The notes: generated from the sequence alone by a model not told the origin. A DNA stretch of 50,631 nt from Pseudonocardia nigra (GCF_019396355.1 NZ_JAHKRK010000033.1:1-50631); one strand, 5' to 3'; shown: positions 1-8,159, numbered from the stretch's first letter. Numbers and translations: made by a program.

Positions 1-179
1 GCGAGATCGGCCGGACCGGCCGCGCGGTCGGTGGAGCCGCCGGCGAGCTCCGGCCGCTCCACCGCCGCCGGTTCGGGCAGACGCGCCACGGGCGCGGGCG
101 CTGCCTCCTCGGCGGCCATCCCGTCGAACCGGGCGACCCGGACCTCGCCGGCGGCGGGACGCGCGTCGTCCCGACTCAT
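1..179 (-). CDS. recX: Probable RecX N-terminus (partial, runs off window)
   Basis: An open frame starts at an ATG (177-179) eight bases after the recA stop and runs off the left edge. The 59 visible residues (MSRDDARPAAGEVR...) are rich in Ala, Pro and Glu and lie before any conserved RecX repeat, so the product cannot be confirmed from sequence. The call rests on position: recX directly follows recA on the same strand in most actinobacteria. RecX binds RecA filaments and limits recombinase and coprotease activity. The tight spacing suggests co-transcription from the recA damage promoters. It could be another gene placed after recA. Confidence 0.5.
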   Translation of the reverse strand, partial: MSRDDARPAAGEVRVARFDGMAAEEAAPAPVARLPEPAAVERPELAGGSTDRAAGPADL

Positions 180-187
180 CGACCCGC

Positions 188-1225
188 TCAGAAGTCGACC
201 GGCGCCGGGAGCGGCTCGTCGGCATCGACCTGGGCGCCGATGCCGAGCTTCTCCTTGATCTTCTTCTCGATCTCGGCGGCGACGTCGGGGTTGTCGCGCA
301 TGAACTTGCGGGCGTTCTCCTTGCCCTGCCCGAGCTGGTCGCCCTCGTAGGTGTACCAGGCCCCGGACTTGCGGATGATCGCCTGCTCGACGCCCACGTC
401 GATCAGCGATCCCTCACGGCTGATCCCGACCCCGTAGAGGATGTCGAACTCGGCCTGCTTGAACGGCGGTGCGACCTTGTTCTTGACGACCTTGACGCGG
501 GTGCGGTTGCCGACCATGTCGGAGCCGTCCTTGAGCGTCTCGATCCGTCGGACGTCGAGGCGCACCGAGGAGTAGAACTTGAGCGCCCGGCCACCGGTCG
601 TGGTCTCCGGCGAGCCGAACATGACGCCGATCTTCTCGCGCAGCTGGTTGATGAAGATCGCGGTGGTGCCCGAGTTGCTCAGGGCACCGGTGATCTTGCG
701 CAGCGCCTGGCTCATGAGCCGGGCCTGCAGACCCACGTGGCTGTCGCCCATCTCACCCTCGATCTCCGCTCGCGGCACCAGGGCCGCCACGGAGTCGATG
801 ACGATGATGTCGAGCGCACCGGAGCGGATCAGCATGTCGGCGATCTCGAGCGCCTGCTCCCCCGTGTCGGGCTGGGAGACCAGCAGCGCGTCGGTGTCGA
901 CGCCGAGCGCCTTGGCGTACTCGGGGTCGAGCGCGTGCTCCGCGTCGATGAAGGCGGCGATACCGCCCGCGGCCTGCGCACTGGCGACGCAGTGCAGCGC
1001 CACCGTGGTCTTACCGCTCGACTCCGGGCCGTAGACCTCCACGACGCGGCCGCGGGGCAGGCCACCGACCCCGAGCGCGACGTCGAGCGCGATGGAGCCG
1101 GTGGGAATGACGCCGATCGGCGGACGGGTGTCGTCGCCGAGGCGCATCACCGAGCCCTTGCCGTGGTTCTTCTCGATCTGAGCGAGGGCGAGCTGCAGCG
1201 CCTTCTCGCGGTCGGGTGCGGTCAT
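188..1225 (-). CDS. recA: Recombinase RecA
   Basis: RecA forms filaments on single-stranded DNA, drives strand exchange and stimulates LexA self-cleavage. The product is 345 aa, a normal length. Walker A is GPESSGKT at residues 66-73, Walker B lies in a [24 protein letters not shown] stretch, and the L2 region contains [14 protein letters not shown]. No intein is present, unlike M. tuberculosis RecA. The frame stays open upstream to 1390, but the start at 1225 gives the family's normal N-terminus ([19 protein letters not shown]) and has a purine-rich AGGTGGAG about 10 bases upstream. Two damage-responsive promoter motifs lie upstream, and recX probably follows in the same transcript. Confidence 0.98.
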   Translation of the reverse strand: MTAPDREKALQLALAQIEKNHGKGSVMRLGDDTRPPIGVIPTGSIALDVALGVGGLPRGRVVEVYGPESSGKTTVALHCVASAQAAGGIAAFIDAEHALDPEYAKALGVDTDALLVSQPDTGEQALEIADMLIRSGALDIIVIDSVAALVPRAEIEGEMGDSHVGLQARLMSQALRKITGALSNSGTTAIFINQLREKIGVMFGSPETTTGGRALKFYSSVRLDVRRIETLKDGSDMVGNRTRVKVVKNKVAPPFKQAEFDILYGVGISREGSLIDVGVEQAIIRKSGAWYTYEGDQLGQGKENARKFMRDNPDVAAEIEKKIKEKLGIGAQVDADEPLPAPVDF

Positions 1226-1272
1226 CGCCGGTCTCCACCTCGAAGTTTCGGACGTGTTCTGGATCTGGTGCG

Positions 1273-1295
1273 ACGGTAGGGGGAACCACCGACAG
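1273..1295 (-). promoter_or_regulatory. PafBC-type (LexA-independent) DNA-damage promoter of recA
   Basis: On the minus strand the sequence reads CTGTCGGTG, eight bases, then TACCGT. This matches the actinobacterial RecA-independent damage promoter TTGTCRGTG-N8-TANNNT except for the first base. The -10 (1273-1278) lies 47 bases before the recA start, leaving room for a short leader with a ribosome binding site. In mycobacteria this motif is used by the PafBC activator; that role here is inferred from the match. Confidence 0.8.
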
Positions 1296-1352
1296 TCTGC
1301 GGACGACGCCCGCAACTGTGGACGGCCGACCCGCGATGTGGACAACAGCCTA

Positions 1353-1368
1353 GCGAACAGGTGTTCGA
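1353..1368 (-). promoter_or_regulatory. LexA SOS box of recA
   Basis: The minus strand reads TCGAAC-ACCT-GTTCGC, one mismatch from the actinobacterial LexA operator TCGAAC-N4-GTTCGA. It lies 128 bases upstream of the recA start, distal to the PafBC-type promoter. This is the two-promoter layout known for mycobacterial recA, with a LexA-controlled distal promoter and a LexA-independent proximal one. Confidence 0.85.
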
Positions 1369-1445
1369 TCGTAGCGCTCGACACGCCCACCGGCTATGAT
1401 CCCGCGCCCAGTGGTCCCCCGACCGGAACGGCCTCTGCCCGCCGC

Positions 1446-2045
1446 TCACCGAGGCCGGTCGAGGAACTCCAGCACCGCGCGGTTGCACTCCTCCGGCCGC
1501 TCCATGTTCAGCATGTGGCCCGCGCCCGCCACGTCCACCCGCTCGGCCCGCCGCAGCCGCCGGTGCGCGTCGGCCACGACGCGGTACAGGTCGGGCAGCT
1601 CCAGCTCGCCCAGCACGAGCAGCGTCGGCACCTCGATCTCCTCGAGCCGCTCGGCGGCGTCCCGGAACTGCACCGTCCCGGTCGCGGCGTGGTGCGCGGC
1701 CATGGTGCGCTCCGCCGCTGCGCGGCAGGCGTTCCGGACCGCCGCCGGCGTCTGCTCCGGCGTCCGGTACGGCCCGTCGACGGCGATCCGCAGCAACGCG
1801 TCGAGGTAGGCCCCGCCGTCGCCTGCGGCGGCCGCCTCCCCCTGGATGCGGTGGTGCTCGCGAACGAACGGGTCGTCGAAGCGCATCGGGTTCAGCCCGG
1901 GGCCGGTGAGCACCATCGCCCACAGCCGGTCCGGGTGGGTGACGGCGAAGTCGGCGCTCGTGCCGCCGCCGTAGGACATCCCCACGACGGCCGCCCGCGG
2001 CAGCTCGAGGGCGTCGAGCACGGCGAGCAGGTCGTCGTCGGGGCG
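1446..2045 (-). pseudogene. Alpha/beta hydrolase, N-terminus deleted
   Basis: About 200 C-terminal residues of an alpha/beta hydrolase are readable: the segment before the nucleophile elbow (DDDLLAVLDALELPRAAVVG), the elbow GMSYGGG, a cap region, and the catalytic histidine in GAGHMLNMERPEE near the end. The first 70-80 residues, including the oxyanion HG strand, are missing. The frame stays open to 2969 but carries no hydrolase sequence past about 2045, where the sequence becomes a MarR gene on the opposite strand. No plausible start lies near the break. The gene is read as a relic made by a deletion that also removed the start of its divergent MarR neighbour. Confidence 0.75.
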
Positions 2046-2370
2046 CGCGGTGCTGGAACGCCTGCAGGCCACGGGGCCGCAACCGGTGCCGAGCATCGCG
2101 GCCGCGCTCGCGCTGAGCCGGCAGTTCGTGCAGTGCAGCGTCGACGCCGCAGCCGGGCGCGGTTGGGTGCGCAGCACACCCAACCCGGCACACCGCCGAT
2201 CGGTGCTGATCGAGCTGACCCCCGACGGCGCCGCCACCATGGCCGCCATCACCGCTCGCGAGCACGCCGTGCTGCGGGACGTGGGCGGCGAGCTCACCGA
2301 CGCCGACGTCGAGGCATGCCTGCACGTACTGCGGCACCTGCACGCCGCGGTGGCCGACGTCGCGGTCTGA
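2044..2370 (+). pseudogene. MarR-family regulator, N-terminus deleted
   Basis: The visible part is the second half of a MarR winged helix: AVLERLQATGPQPVPSIAAA, then LALSRQFVQ as recognition helix, the wing RGWVRSTPNPAHRRSVLIEL, and the C-terminal dimerisation helix. About 35-40 N-terminal residues are absent. A GTG at 2050 falls inside the homologous region, so a product from there would lack the first dimerisation helix. It begins where the hydrolase relic on the other strand ends. Divergent MarR/hydrolase pairs are a common layout, so one deletion across the shared promoter explains both losses. Confidence 0.72.
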
Positions 2371-2401
2371 GACCGGCGGTGCCCCGAGCCGACGGTCGTG
2401 C

Positions 2402-2596
2402 TCAGCGCCGCGCGGGCGGCACGTCGTAGGCGTCGCAGACGGCCTTCCAGACCTCGCGCGGGTCGATCCCGTCCGCCAGGGCCTGCTCGACCGTGCGCCC
2501 GCCGAGCTCGGAGAACACGTGGTCGTGGGACACGGCGGCGGCGCGGGCGGCGCCGAACTCGCCGTCCATCAGCTCCCGGAACTGGGTGAATCGCAT
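2402..2596 (-). CDS. DUF3046 family protein
   Basis: This 64-aa protein matches DUF3046: MRFTQFRELMDGEFG at the start, then VSHDHVFSELGGRTVEQALA and PREVWKAVCDAYDVPPARR at the end. The function is unknown. The family is actinobacterial and typically sits beside recA, as here, with only the hydrolase/MarR relic between. The frame opens earlier (2626), but the ATG at 2596 gives the conserved family N-terminus. A TACGGT hexamer ends seven bases before this ATG and there is no ribosome binding site, so the mRNA is probably leaderless. Confidence 0.88.
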   Translation of the reverse strand: MRFTQFRELMDGEFGAARAAAVSHDHVFSELGGRTVEQALADGIDPREVWKAVCDAYDVPPARR

Positions 2597-2603
2597 CCCC
2601 ACC

Positions 2604-2609
2604 ACCGTA
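2604..2609 (-). promoter_or_regulatory. -10 element of a leaderless DUF3046 promoter
   Basis: The minus-strand hexamer TACGGT fits TANNNT and is followed by seven bases and then the ATG, which puts the transcription start at or next to the start codon. Confidence 0.6.
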
Positions 2610-2649
2610 ACCGGCAGGCTGGCCACCGGTACGCGCGGCAGGAGGACAC

Positions 2650-3969
2650 ATGATCGATCTGTTGGGCGCGGTCTGGGCCGCGTTGGCCGGCCCGCCCGCC
2701 GAGCTCGACAGGCTCCGGGTCACGGGGCCTGCCGTCACCCTGTCCTCGGCGTTCCCGGTGACGGCCGTCGGCGCGGCGACCGTGGGCGCGAGCCTGCTGG
2801 CGGCCACGCTCGGCACCGGCGCCCCCGTCGGCGTCGACACCCGCGGGCTCGCGGTCGCGCTGCGCAGCGAGCGGTACGTGCGCCGCGACGGCCGTCCGGT
2901 GGGCCAGCCGTTCGACCCGCTCTCGGCCTTCCACCGCACCGCGGACGGCTGGCTGCGGCTGCACGCCAACTACCCGTGGCACCGTGCGGCGGCGCTGCGG
3001 GTGCTGGGCTGCGCCGAGGCCGACGTGCCGGCCGCGATCGCCGGGCGCGGGGCCGTGGAGCTGGAGTCCGCGCTGCACGACGCCGGTGGCGTCGCCGCCG
3101 CCGTCCGGGGCGAGGAGGCCTGGCGGGCGGCCGCCGGGCCACCGCCGCCGCTGGTGGAGGTCCGCGACCTGAGCGCCGCGCCGGGCCGGGCCGCCCGGCG
3201 GCCCCGCGTGCTCGACCTGACCCGGGTCATCGCCGGACCGGTCGCCACCCGCACGCTGGCGGCGCACGGCGCCGACGTGCTCCGCATCGACGCCCCGGAC
3301 CGCCCCGAGATCCCCCTGCAGGCCTTCGACACCCTTCCCGGCAAGCGCAGCGCGCTCCTGGACCTGGGTCGTGCCGGACACCGGCTCGGGGACCTGCTGG
3401 CCGGCGCGGACGTCGTGGTCACCGGCTACCGCCCGGGCGCGCTGGACCGCTTCGGGCTGGCCCCCGACGAGCTCGCGGACCGGCACCCGGGCCTGGTGCT
3501 GGTCACGCTGTCGGCGTGGGGGCACCGCGGCCCGTGGGCGCGGCGCCGCGGGTTCGACAGCCTCGTGCAGGCGGCGAGCGGGATCGCGCTCGCGGAGGGT
3601 GACCCGGACCGACCCGGGGCGCTCCCGGCCCAGGTGCTCGACCACGCCACCGGCTACCTCGCCGCCGCCGGGGCCCTGCTCGCGCTGGACGCGCAGCGCC
3701 GTGGCGGCGGCACCCCCCACGTGCGGCTGTCGCTCGCCGGCACCGCGGCGTGGCTGCTGGGCCTGCCGCGGACCGCGCGCGTCCCGGTGCCGGAGGCGGA
3801 CCCCGGTCCCTGGCTGACGGACCTCGGCACCCCGGACGGCCGCCTGACGCTCGCCGCACCGCCGGGCACCGTCGACGGCGCGGCCCTGGCCTGGCCGGCG
3901 CCCGCACCCGCCTACGGTGCGGCGGTCCCGCGGTGGGACGTCGACGGTGGCCCGCCGACCGCCCGGTAA
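2650..3969 (+). CDS. CoA transferase, CaiB/BaiF (family III)
   Basis: This 439-aa protein has the family III CoA-transferase signature in its second half: RVLDLTRVIAGPVATRTLAA, HGADVLRID, DTLPGKRSALLDL, ADVVVTGYRPGALDRFGL and RGFDSLVQAASGIA. Such enzymes move CoA between acids. The first 180 residues look like the part that usually follows the catalytic domain, so the layout appears permuted or like two half-copies; the substrate cannot be named. The ATG at 2650 follows a strong GGAGGA (2641-2646). It is divergent from DUF3046. An inverted repeat begins right at its stop and may serve as its terminator. Confidence 0.85.
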   Translation: MIDLLGAVWAALAGPPAELDRLRVTGPAVTLSSAFPVTAVGAATVGASLLAATLGTGAPVGVDTRGLAVALRSERYVRRDGRPVGQPFDPLSAFHRTADGWLRLHANYPWHRAAALRVLGCAEADVPAAIAGRGAVELESALHDAGGVAAAVRGEEAWRAAAGPPPPLVEVRDLSAAPGRAARRPRVLDLTRVIAGPVATRTLAAHGADVLRIDAPDRPEIPLQAFDTLPGKRSALLDLGRAGHRLGDLLAGADVVVTGYRPGALDRFGLAPDELADRHPGLVLVTLSAWGHRGPWARRRGFDSLVQAASGIALAEGDPDRPGALPAQVLDHATGYLAAAGALLALDAQRRGGGTPHVRLSLAGTAAWLLGLPRTARVPVPEADPGPWLTDLGTPDGRLTLAAPPGTVDGAALAWPAPAPAYGAAVPRWDVDGGPPTAR

Positions 3970-4039
3970 CTCGTCGATCAAGGCGCTGACGTCGCTCCTG
4001 AATCGATCCGGGGCGGCATCAGCGCCTTGATCAGCGAGT
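3969..4039. repeat. Inverted repeat with 57-bp core, copy A
   Basis: The left arm ACTCG, two bases, GATCAAGGCGCTGA (3969-3989) pairs with the right arm TCAGCGCCTTGATC, two bases, CGAGT (4019-4039); only the two middle bases mismatch. The core from GATC to GATC is 57 bases. A core of the same length with the same ends and a partly conserved middle is found at 49061-49117. It starts at the stop codon of the CoA-transferase gene. Confidence 0.75.
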
Positions 4040-4083
4040 TTCCGGCCGCGCCCGCCGAGCCGTGGGCCGGTACCGTCGTCGGC

Positions 4084-4212
4084 GTGCTGTCGGCCCTCGC
4101 CCAGGACCCCACCGGCCTGTCGTCCCCGATCGGCCGGCTCGTCATCCTGGCCGGGCTGGTGGCGGCGCTGGTGCTGCTGCTGCGCTGGTGGTGGCAGAAC
4201 CGCGGGCGCTGA
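4084..4212 (+). CDS. Small single-pass membrane protein, hypothetical
   Basis: A 42-aa frame beginning at GTG 4084 encodes VLSALAQDPTGLSSPIG followed by a hydrophobic segment (LVILAGLVAALVLLL) and a basic-aromatic tail RWWWQNRGR, consistent with one transmembrane helix. An earlier TTG at 4027 would give 61 aa but lies inside the inverted repeat, so the later GTG is preferred. No ribosome binding site is obvious. It ends before the DUF3291 promoter. I do not recognise a family. Confidence 0.42.
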   Translation: MLSALAQDPTGLSSPIGRLVILAGLVAALVLLLRWWWQNRGR

Positions 4213-4253
4213 CGGGTACCGGGAAAACCGGACGGCGACGGTCGCCGCCGCGA

Positions 4254-4259
4254 TAGCGT
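4254..4259 (+). promoter_or_regulatory. -10 element of a leaderless DUF3291 promoter
   Basis: TAGCGT fits TANNNT and ends six bases before the GTG start at 4266. No ribosome binding site is present. Confidence 0.6.
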
Positions 4260-4265
4260 GACCGC

Positions 4266-4748
4266 GTGCACCTCGCCCAACTCAACATCTCGCTGCCCGT
4301 CGCACCGCTGACCTCACCCCGGCTGGCCCGGTTCGTCGCCGCGCTGGAGCCGGTCAACGCGCTGGCCGACGCCGCGCCCGGCTTCGTCTGGCGGCTGCAG
4401 ACCGAGGACGGCGACGCCACCGCCATCCGCGGCTTCGGCGACGACCGCCTGATCATCAACATGAGCGTCTGGACCTCGATCGAGGCGCTCGGCGACTTCG
4501 TCTTCCAGGGGCTGCACCGGGAGATCCTCGCCAGGAGGCGCGAGTGGTTCCCGCGGATGCGCGAGGCGTCGCAGGTGCTGTGGTGGGTGCCGGAGGGTCA
4601 CCGGCCCACCGTGGCCGAGGCCGAGGTGCGGCTGGACCACCTGCGCGTTCACGGTCCCAGCGCGTTCGCGTTCACGTTCCGCTCGCCGTTCCCCGCCCCG
4701 GACGCGGCCGAGGTGCCGCGCAACGACGACTGGTTCTGCCCGGCCTGA
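4266..4748 (+). CDS. DUF3291 domain protein
   Basis: This 160-aa protein resembles DUF3291, a monooxygenase-like dimeric alpha/beta barrel fold: it opens with HLAQLNISLPVAPL, has PGFVWRLQTEDGDATAIRGF and NMSVWTSIEALGDFVF in the middle, and ends VLWWVPEGHRPTVAEAEVRL, HGPSAFAFTFRSPFP. No biochemical role is established for the family, to my knowledge. The GTG start is preceded by a leaderless-type promoter. It converges on the MFS gene, ten bases away. Confidence 0.8.
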   Translation: MHLAQLNISLPVAPLTSPRLARFVAALEPVNALADAAPGFVWRLQTEDGDATAIRGFGDDRLIINMSVWTSIEALGDFVFQGLHREILARRREWFPRMREASQVLWWVPEGHRPTVAEAEVRLDHLRVHGPSAFAFTFRSPFPAPDAAEVPRNDDWFCPA

Positions 4749-4758
4749 CGGCTCGGGC

Positions 4759-6003
4759 TCAGGCGGGACGGGCCGCGCGCACCGCCATGGATCCCGCAGC
4801 CAGCAGGTAGGGCACCACGAGCACGACGGCCGCCACCCCGAGCGCGGCGAAGGAGGCACCGGCGACCACCAGGCCCGCGGCGATGCTGCCCACGGCCCCG
4901 CTGACGTTCATCGTGACGTCGGCGAGCCCCTGGGCGCGTGGGCGCAGGGCGACCGGCAACGACTCGGTGAGCAGCGTGGAACCGGCGATGAGCCCTGCGG
5001 ACCAGCCCAGCCCGAGCAGCACGAGCCCCACCCCGAGCAGCGCCGTGGACCGCGGCCCGGCCAGCGCGCACACGGTCGCGGCGGCCGCCAGCAACGCGGC
5101 GGCGAGCGCCAGCACGCGCACCCGGCCCGCGCGGTCGGCCAGCCAGCCGAACACGGGGCTGAGGGCGTACATGCCCGCGACGTGCAGGCTGATCACGAGG
5201 CCGACGACGTGCAGCGCGGTGCCGCCGTGGTCCATGTGGACGGGTGTCATCGACATCAGCCCGACCATCACGACGTGGCCGAGGACGATCCCGCCCAGGC
5301 CCAGCAGTGCCGCCGGGGAGGCGCGCAGGGCGGCCCGCACCTGGGCGCCGGTGACCGCCGCGCCCGCCGTGTCGTCGGTGGCGGACCGGGCGAGCAGCAA
5401 CGGGTCCGGCCGCAGCCCCACCCAGGTGATCACGGCGGCGAGGACGAACGCGGACGTGCAGAGCAGGAAGGGGCCGGTGGCGGGTTCCAGCCCGAGGCCG
5501 TCGGCGACCCCCTGGACGGGCCCGGCGAGGTTGGGGCCTGCGACCGCGCCGACCGTGGTCGCCCACACCACCGTGCCGAGCGCACGGGCCCTGCGCTCCG
5601 GTGCGGCGAGGTCGCTGGCCGCGAAGCGGGCCGCGAGCCCGGCGGCCGTGGCGGCGCCCGCCAGCGGCAGCGACGCCAGCAGGCCGGGCGCGCTGCCGGC
5701 GGCGACCGCGGCCGCGGCACCGGCCCCGCCGAGCGCGCCCACGCCGTAGCCCAGGGTGAGCGCCGGGCGCCTGCCGAGCCGGGTGGCGACCCGTGCGACG
5801 AGCACCGCGGCCACGGCGGTGCCCAGCACGAGCGCCGTGGTGGCGGCCCCGCCGACCGTCTCCGACCCGGACAGCCGCGCGGCGACCAGGGTGTTGACCG
5901 CGATCACCGTGGCGGTGCCGACACCGCCGAGCACCTGGGTGACCGCGAGCACCGACAGGACGCGACGCTGGACACCGACCGTGTCGACAGGGTGGAGCAC
6001 CAC
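4759..6003 (-). CDS. MFS transporter
   Basis: This 414-aa protein has about twelve hydrophobic segments and Major Facilitator features: an opening helix RRVLSVLAVTQVLGGVGTAT, the loop ARVATRLGRRPALTLGYGVG resembling MFS motif A, and a second-half equivalent GWLADRAGRVRVLALAAALL. Substrate is unknown; the loop motifs fit drug or metabolite export. The GTG start at 6003 has no ribosome binding site but has CACGAT six bases upstream. The gene stands alone, about 45 bases after the hemerythrin gene's stop region and convergent with DUF3291. Confidence 0.88.
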   Translation of the reverse strand: MVLHPVDTVGVQRRVLSVLAVTQVLGGVGTATVIAVNTLVAARLSGSETVGGAATTALVLGTAVAAVLVARVATRLGRRPALTLGYGVGALGGAGAAAAVAAGSAPGLLASLPLAGAATAAGLAARFAASDLAAPERRARALGTVVWATTVGAVAGPNLAGPVQGVADGLGLEPATGPFLLCTSAFVLAAVITWVGLRPDPLLLARSATDDTAGAAVTGAQVRAALRASPAALLGLGGIVLGHVVMVGLMSMTPVHMDHGGTALHVVGLVISLHVAGMYALSPVFGWLADRAGRVRVLALAAALLAAAATVCALAGPRSTALLGVGLVLLGLGWSAGLIAGSTLLTESLPVALRPRAQGLADVTMNVSGAVGSIAAGLVVAGASFAALGVAAVVLVVPYLLAAGSMAVRAARPA

Positions 6004-6048
6004 CTGATCGTGCCGGTCGAGGCCCGCCGCCCGCCAGGGGTATCGGCG

Positions 6049-6549
6049 TCAGCTGTGTTCGGCGATGTACTCGTCGGGGTCCTTGTCCTCACCCGACAGG
6101 CCGCGGCCGCCCGGGTGCTCGTCCTCGAAGCCCGAGAACTTCGCGCCGAGCTCCTGCCGCAGCTCGACCGACGCCGCGCGCAGGAAGTCCGGGATGTCGT
6201 CGCGCTCCTCCTCGGCCAGATGGTGGTCGTTGGCCTCGCGCGCGTCCTGGATGCCCGCCCACCACTCGTCGATGCCGACCTCGGCGGCAGCGGCGCGCCG
6301 GATCCCGTCCCGGATCTCGTCGTGGTCGCCGATGGCGTCCTTCGTCTCGTCCTCGCTGTCCTTCACGTGCTGCAGCAGCGCGGGGTAGAAGTGCTCCTCC
6401 TCGGCCGAGGCGTGGATCTCGAGGTGCGCCGACAGGCCCTTCCAGAGCTCGGCCGCGGCCCGGGGGTCGCCCCGCAGCGCCTCCAGCTTCGCGAACTGGC
6501 TGCGGAAGGTCTCGTGGTCGTCCAGGATCAGTCGGATGACGTCGGGCAT
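6049..6549 (-). CDS. Hemerythrin-domain protein
   Basis: This 166-aa protein carries spaced His/Glu motifs of an HHE hemerythrin fold: LDDHETFRSQF, EIHASAEEEHFYPAL, IGDHDEI and NDHHLAEEERDDIPDF, enough to ligate a di-iron centre that could bind oxygen or respond to redox change. The last 25 residues are acidic and Gly-rich (GGRGLSGEDKDPDEYIAEHS). The start MPDVIRLILDDH at 6549 is chosen because the longer frame carries no conserved sequence. TetR lies 79 bases upstream on the same strand. The physiological partner is unknown. Confidence 0.85.
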   Translation of the reverse strand: MPDVIRLILDDHETFRSQFAKLEALRGDPRAAAELWKGLSAHLEIHASAEEEHFYPALLQHVKDSEDETKDAIGDHDEIRDGIRRAAAAEVGIDEWWAGIQDAREANDHHLAEEERDDIPDFLRAASVELRQELGAKFSGFEDEHPGGRGLSGEDKDPDEYIAEHS

Positions 6550-6628
6550 GGCGCTCGCTCCTCGCGTCGGCTGCGGCAGTCGGGTGTCGATCACGTTTCC
6601 GCTTCCGCACTCCGGCAAACCCCGGCGG

Positions 6629-7195
6629 CTACCCGCCGAGCAGCCGCGCCGCAGCCGCCCGCGCCACGTCGACCGCGTCGGCCTGCCCACCGGCGGTGAC
6701 GGCGACGTTGGCGCCCTCGTAGAGCACGTGCAGCTGGGCGCCGAGCGCGTCCGGGTCGGCGGCGCCGGCCTCGCGCGCGAGCTCGCAGAACAGCTGCCGC
6801 GTCCACGCCTTGTCCGCACGGATGACCTCCACCGCAGGGTGGTCGGTCCCCCCGACCTCGGCGTAGGCGTTGACGAACGCGCACCCGCGGTACTGCTCGC
6901 GCAGCCAGTCCTCCAGCGCGTCGAACGCGCCCAGCACGCGCGCCCGTCCCGGCGGGTGCGGGTCGATGTGGGCCCGGAGGAAGCCGTGCCACTGCTCGGC
7001 CCGGCGGCGCAGGTACAGGACGACGAGGGCGTCCTTGGAGCCGAAGCGGTCGTAGAGCGTCTTCTTGGTGGTGCCGGCCGTGTCGGCGATCAGGTCCACG
7101 CCGACCGCCCGGATGCCGCGCCGGTAGAACAGGTCGGCCGCCGCGGCGAGCAGCCGCTCCCCCGCCGGCGTCAGCGTCGTCGCTTCCGTGGACAT
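6629..7195 (-). CDS. TetR/AcrR-family regulator
   Basis: This 188-aa repressor-like protein has an N-terminal TetR helix-turn-helix (ERLLAAAADLFYRRGIRAVG, then DTAGTTKKTLYDRFGSKDAL) and a helical C-terminal ligand domain. The ATG at 7195 follows a strong GGGAGGAG. It is divergent from the EamA gene, with a 55-base gap holding a TATACT -10 for tetR and a palindromic ACCGACCGGT core. It likely represses both itself and the exporter, releasing on binding a small ligand. The later hemerythrin gene may share its transcript. Confidence 0.88.
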   Translation of the reverse strand: MSTEATTLTPAGERLLAAAADLFYRRGIRAVGVDLIADTAGTTKKTLYDRFGSKDALVVLYLRRRAEQWHGFLRAHIDPHPPGRARVLGAFDALEDWLREQYRGCAFVNAYAEVGGTDHPAVEVIRADKAWTRQLFCELAREAGAADPDALGAQLHVLYEGANVAVTAGGQADAVDVARAAAARLLGG

Positions 7196-7218
7196 GCGGA
7201 TCTCCTCCCGTCCACTGT

Positions 7219-7240
7219 GAGTATACCGACCGGTGTGGTT
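7219..7240. promoter_or_regulatory. Divergent tetR/eamA promoter with likely TetR operator
   Basis: The segment reads GAGTATACC-GACCGGTGTGGTT. Its core ACCGACCGGT is near-palindromic, a frequent TetR-operator core. The minus-strand TATACT (7220-7225) is a good -10 for tetR. Binding here would block both divergent promoters. Confidence 0.55.
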
Positions 7241-7250
7241 ATCTGTGCGC

Positions 7251-8159
7251 GTGCGAAGTACACGGAGCGACGCCCTCGGCGCCGCGGCGCTGGTGGTGTT
7301 CTGGAGCTCCGGGTTCGTCGGGGCGGAGCTCGGCACCCGGTACGCCGCCGCCGACACGCTGCTGGCGTGGCGCTACGTCGTCGTGGCGGTCCCGCTCGTG
7401 GCGCTCGCCGTCGCCTGCCGCACCCGCTACGACGGGCGTGCGCTGGGCCGGCACGGGACCCTCGGCCTGCTGTGCCAGTGCGTCTACCTGAGTGGCGTGT
7501 TCGGCGGCGTCGAGCTCGGCGTACCGGCGGGCACCACCGCCCTGATCGCGGCGGCGCAGCCGCTCCTCGTCGCCGCCGTGGCGGGCCCGCTGCTCGGGGA
7601 ACGGCCGACGGTGCGGCAGTGGTGGGGGCTCGCGATCGGCCTGACCGGGGTCGGTGTGGTGGTGTCGGGCGACATCGGCAGCGGCGGCGCACCCGCGTGG
7701 GCGTACCTGCTGCCGGTGGGCGGGGTGCTCGCGCTGTCGGCGGGCACGGTGCTGCAGCGACGGTGGCGACCCGCGGAGACGCTGCTCGCGTCGCTCACCG
7801 TCCAGACCACCGTGGCCTGCGTCTTCTTCCTGGCCGCCGCGGCCGCTGCCGGCAGGCTGCAGCCTCCGGCCGGAGCCGGCTTCTGGTGGGCGGTGGCCTG
7901 GCTCGTGATCCTGTCCACCGCCGGCGGCTACGGCACCTACCTGCTGATGCTGCGCCGGGTGGGGGCCACCCGGGTCAGCACGCTGCTGTACCTCACCCCG
8001 CCGGCCACGATGGTCTGGGCGTGGCTGATGTTCGCCGAGACCCCCGGGCCGCTGGCCGTTCCCGGAGGGCTCGTGTGCGCCCTCGGCGTCGCGCTCGTGC
8101 TGGTCGGCCCGCGCCGGCGGAAAACCACCACCGTTCCGGCGGCGGAAGCAGCACGATGA
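7251..8159 (+). CDS. EamA-family (drug/metabolite) transporter
   Basis: This is a roughly 300-aa integral membrane protein with ten predicted helices and two EamA half-repeats: ALVVFWSSGFVGAELGTRYA in the first and STAGGYGTYLLMLRRVGATR in the second. Helix ends carry the usual small and aromatic residues. Three in-frame GTG codons (7233, 7245, 7251) could start it; 7251 is chosen because the others overlap the putative TetR operator. Substrate is unknown. Divergent tetR is the likely regulator. The arginase-like gene follows on the same strand after about 80 bases. Confidence 0.85.
   Translation: MRSTRSDALGAAALVVFWSSGFVGAELGTRYAAADTLLAWRYVVVAVPLVALAVACRTRYDGRALGRHGTLGLLCQCVYLSGVFGGVELGVPAGTTALIAAAQPLLVAAVAGPLLGERPTVRQWWGLAIGLTGVGVVVSGDIGSGGAPAWAYLLPVGGVLALSAGTVLQRRWRPAETLLASLTVQTTVACVFFLAAAAAAGRLQPPAGAGFWWAVAWLVILSTAGGYGTYLLMLRRVGATRVSTLLYLTPPATMVWAWLMFAETPGPLAVPGGLVCALGVALVLVGPRRRKTTTVPAAEAAR

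Noticed and set aside
1..258. 75-aa plus-strand frame near the left edge
   Set aside because: It is antisense to recX and recA, with biased Ala/Arg/Ser/Gly composition typical of shadow frames.
1226..1390. Extended RecA start at 1390
   Set aside because: The extra 55 residues are not conserved and would place the promoter and SOS box inside the coding region.
4027..4083. TTG 4027 as start of the small membrane protein
   Set aside because: It falls inside the inverted repeat, and the added residues look like repeat sequence rather than protein.
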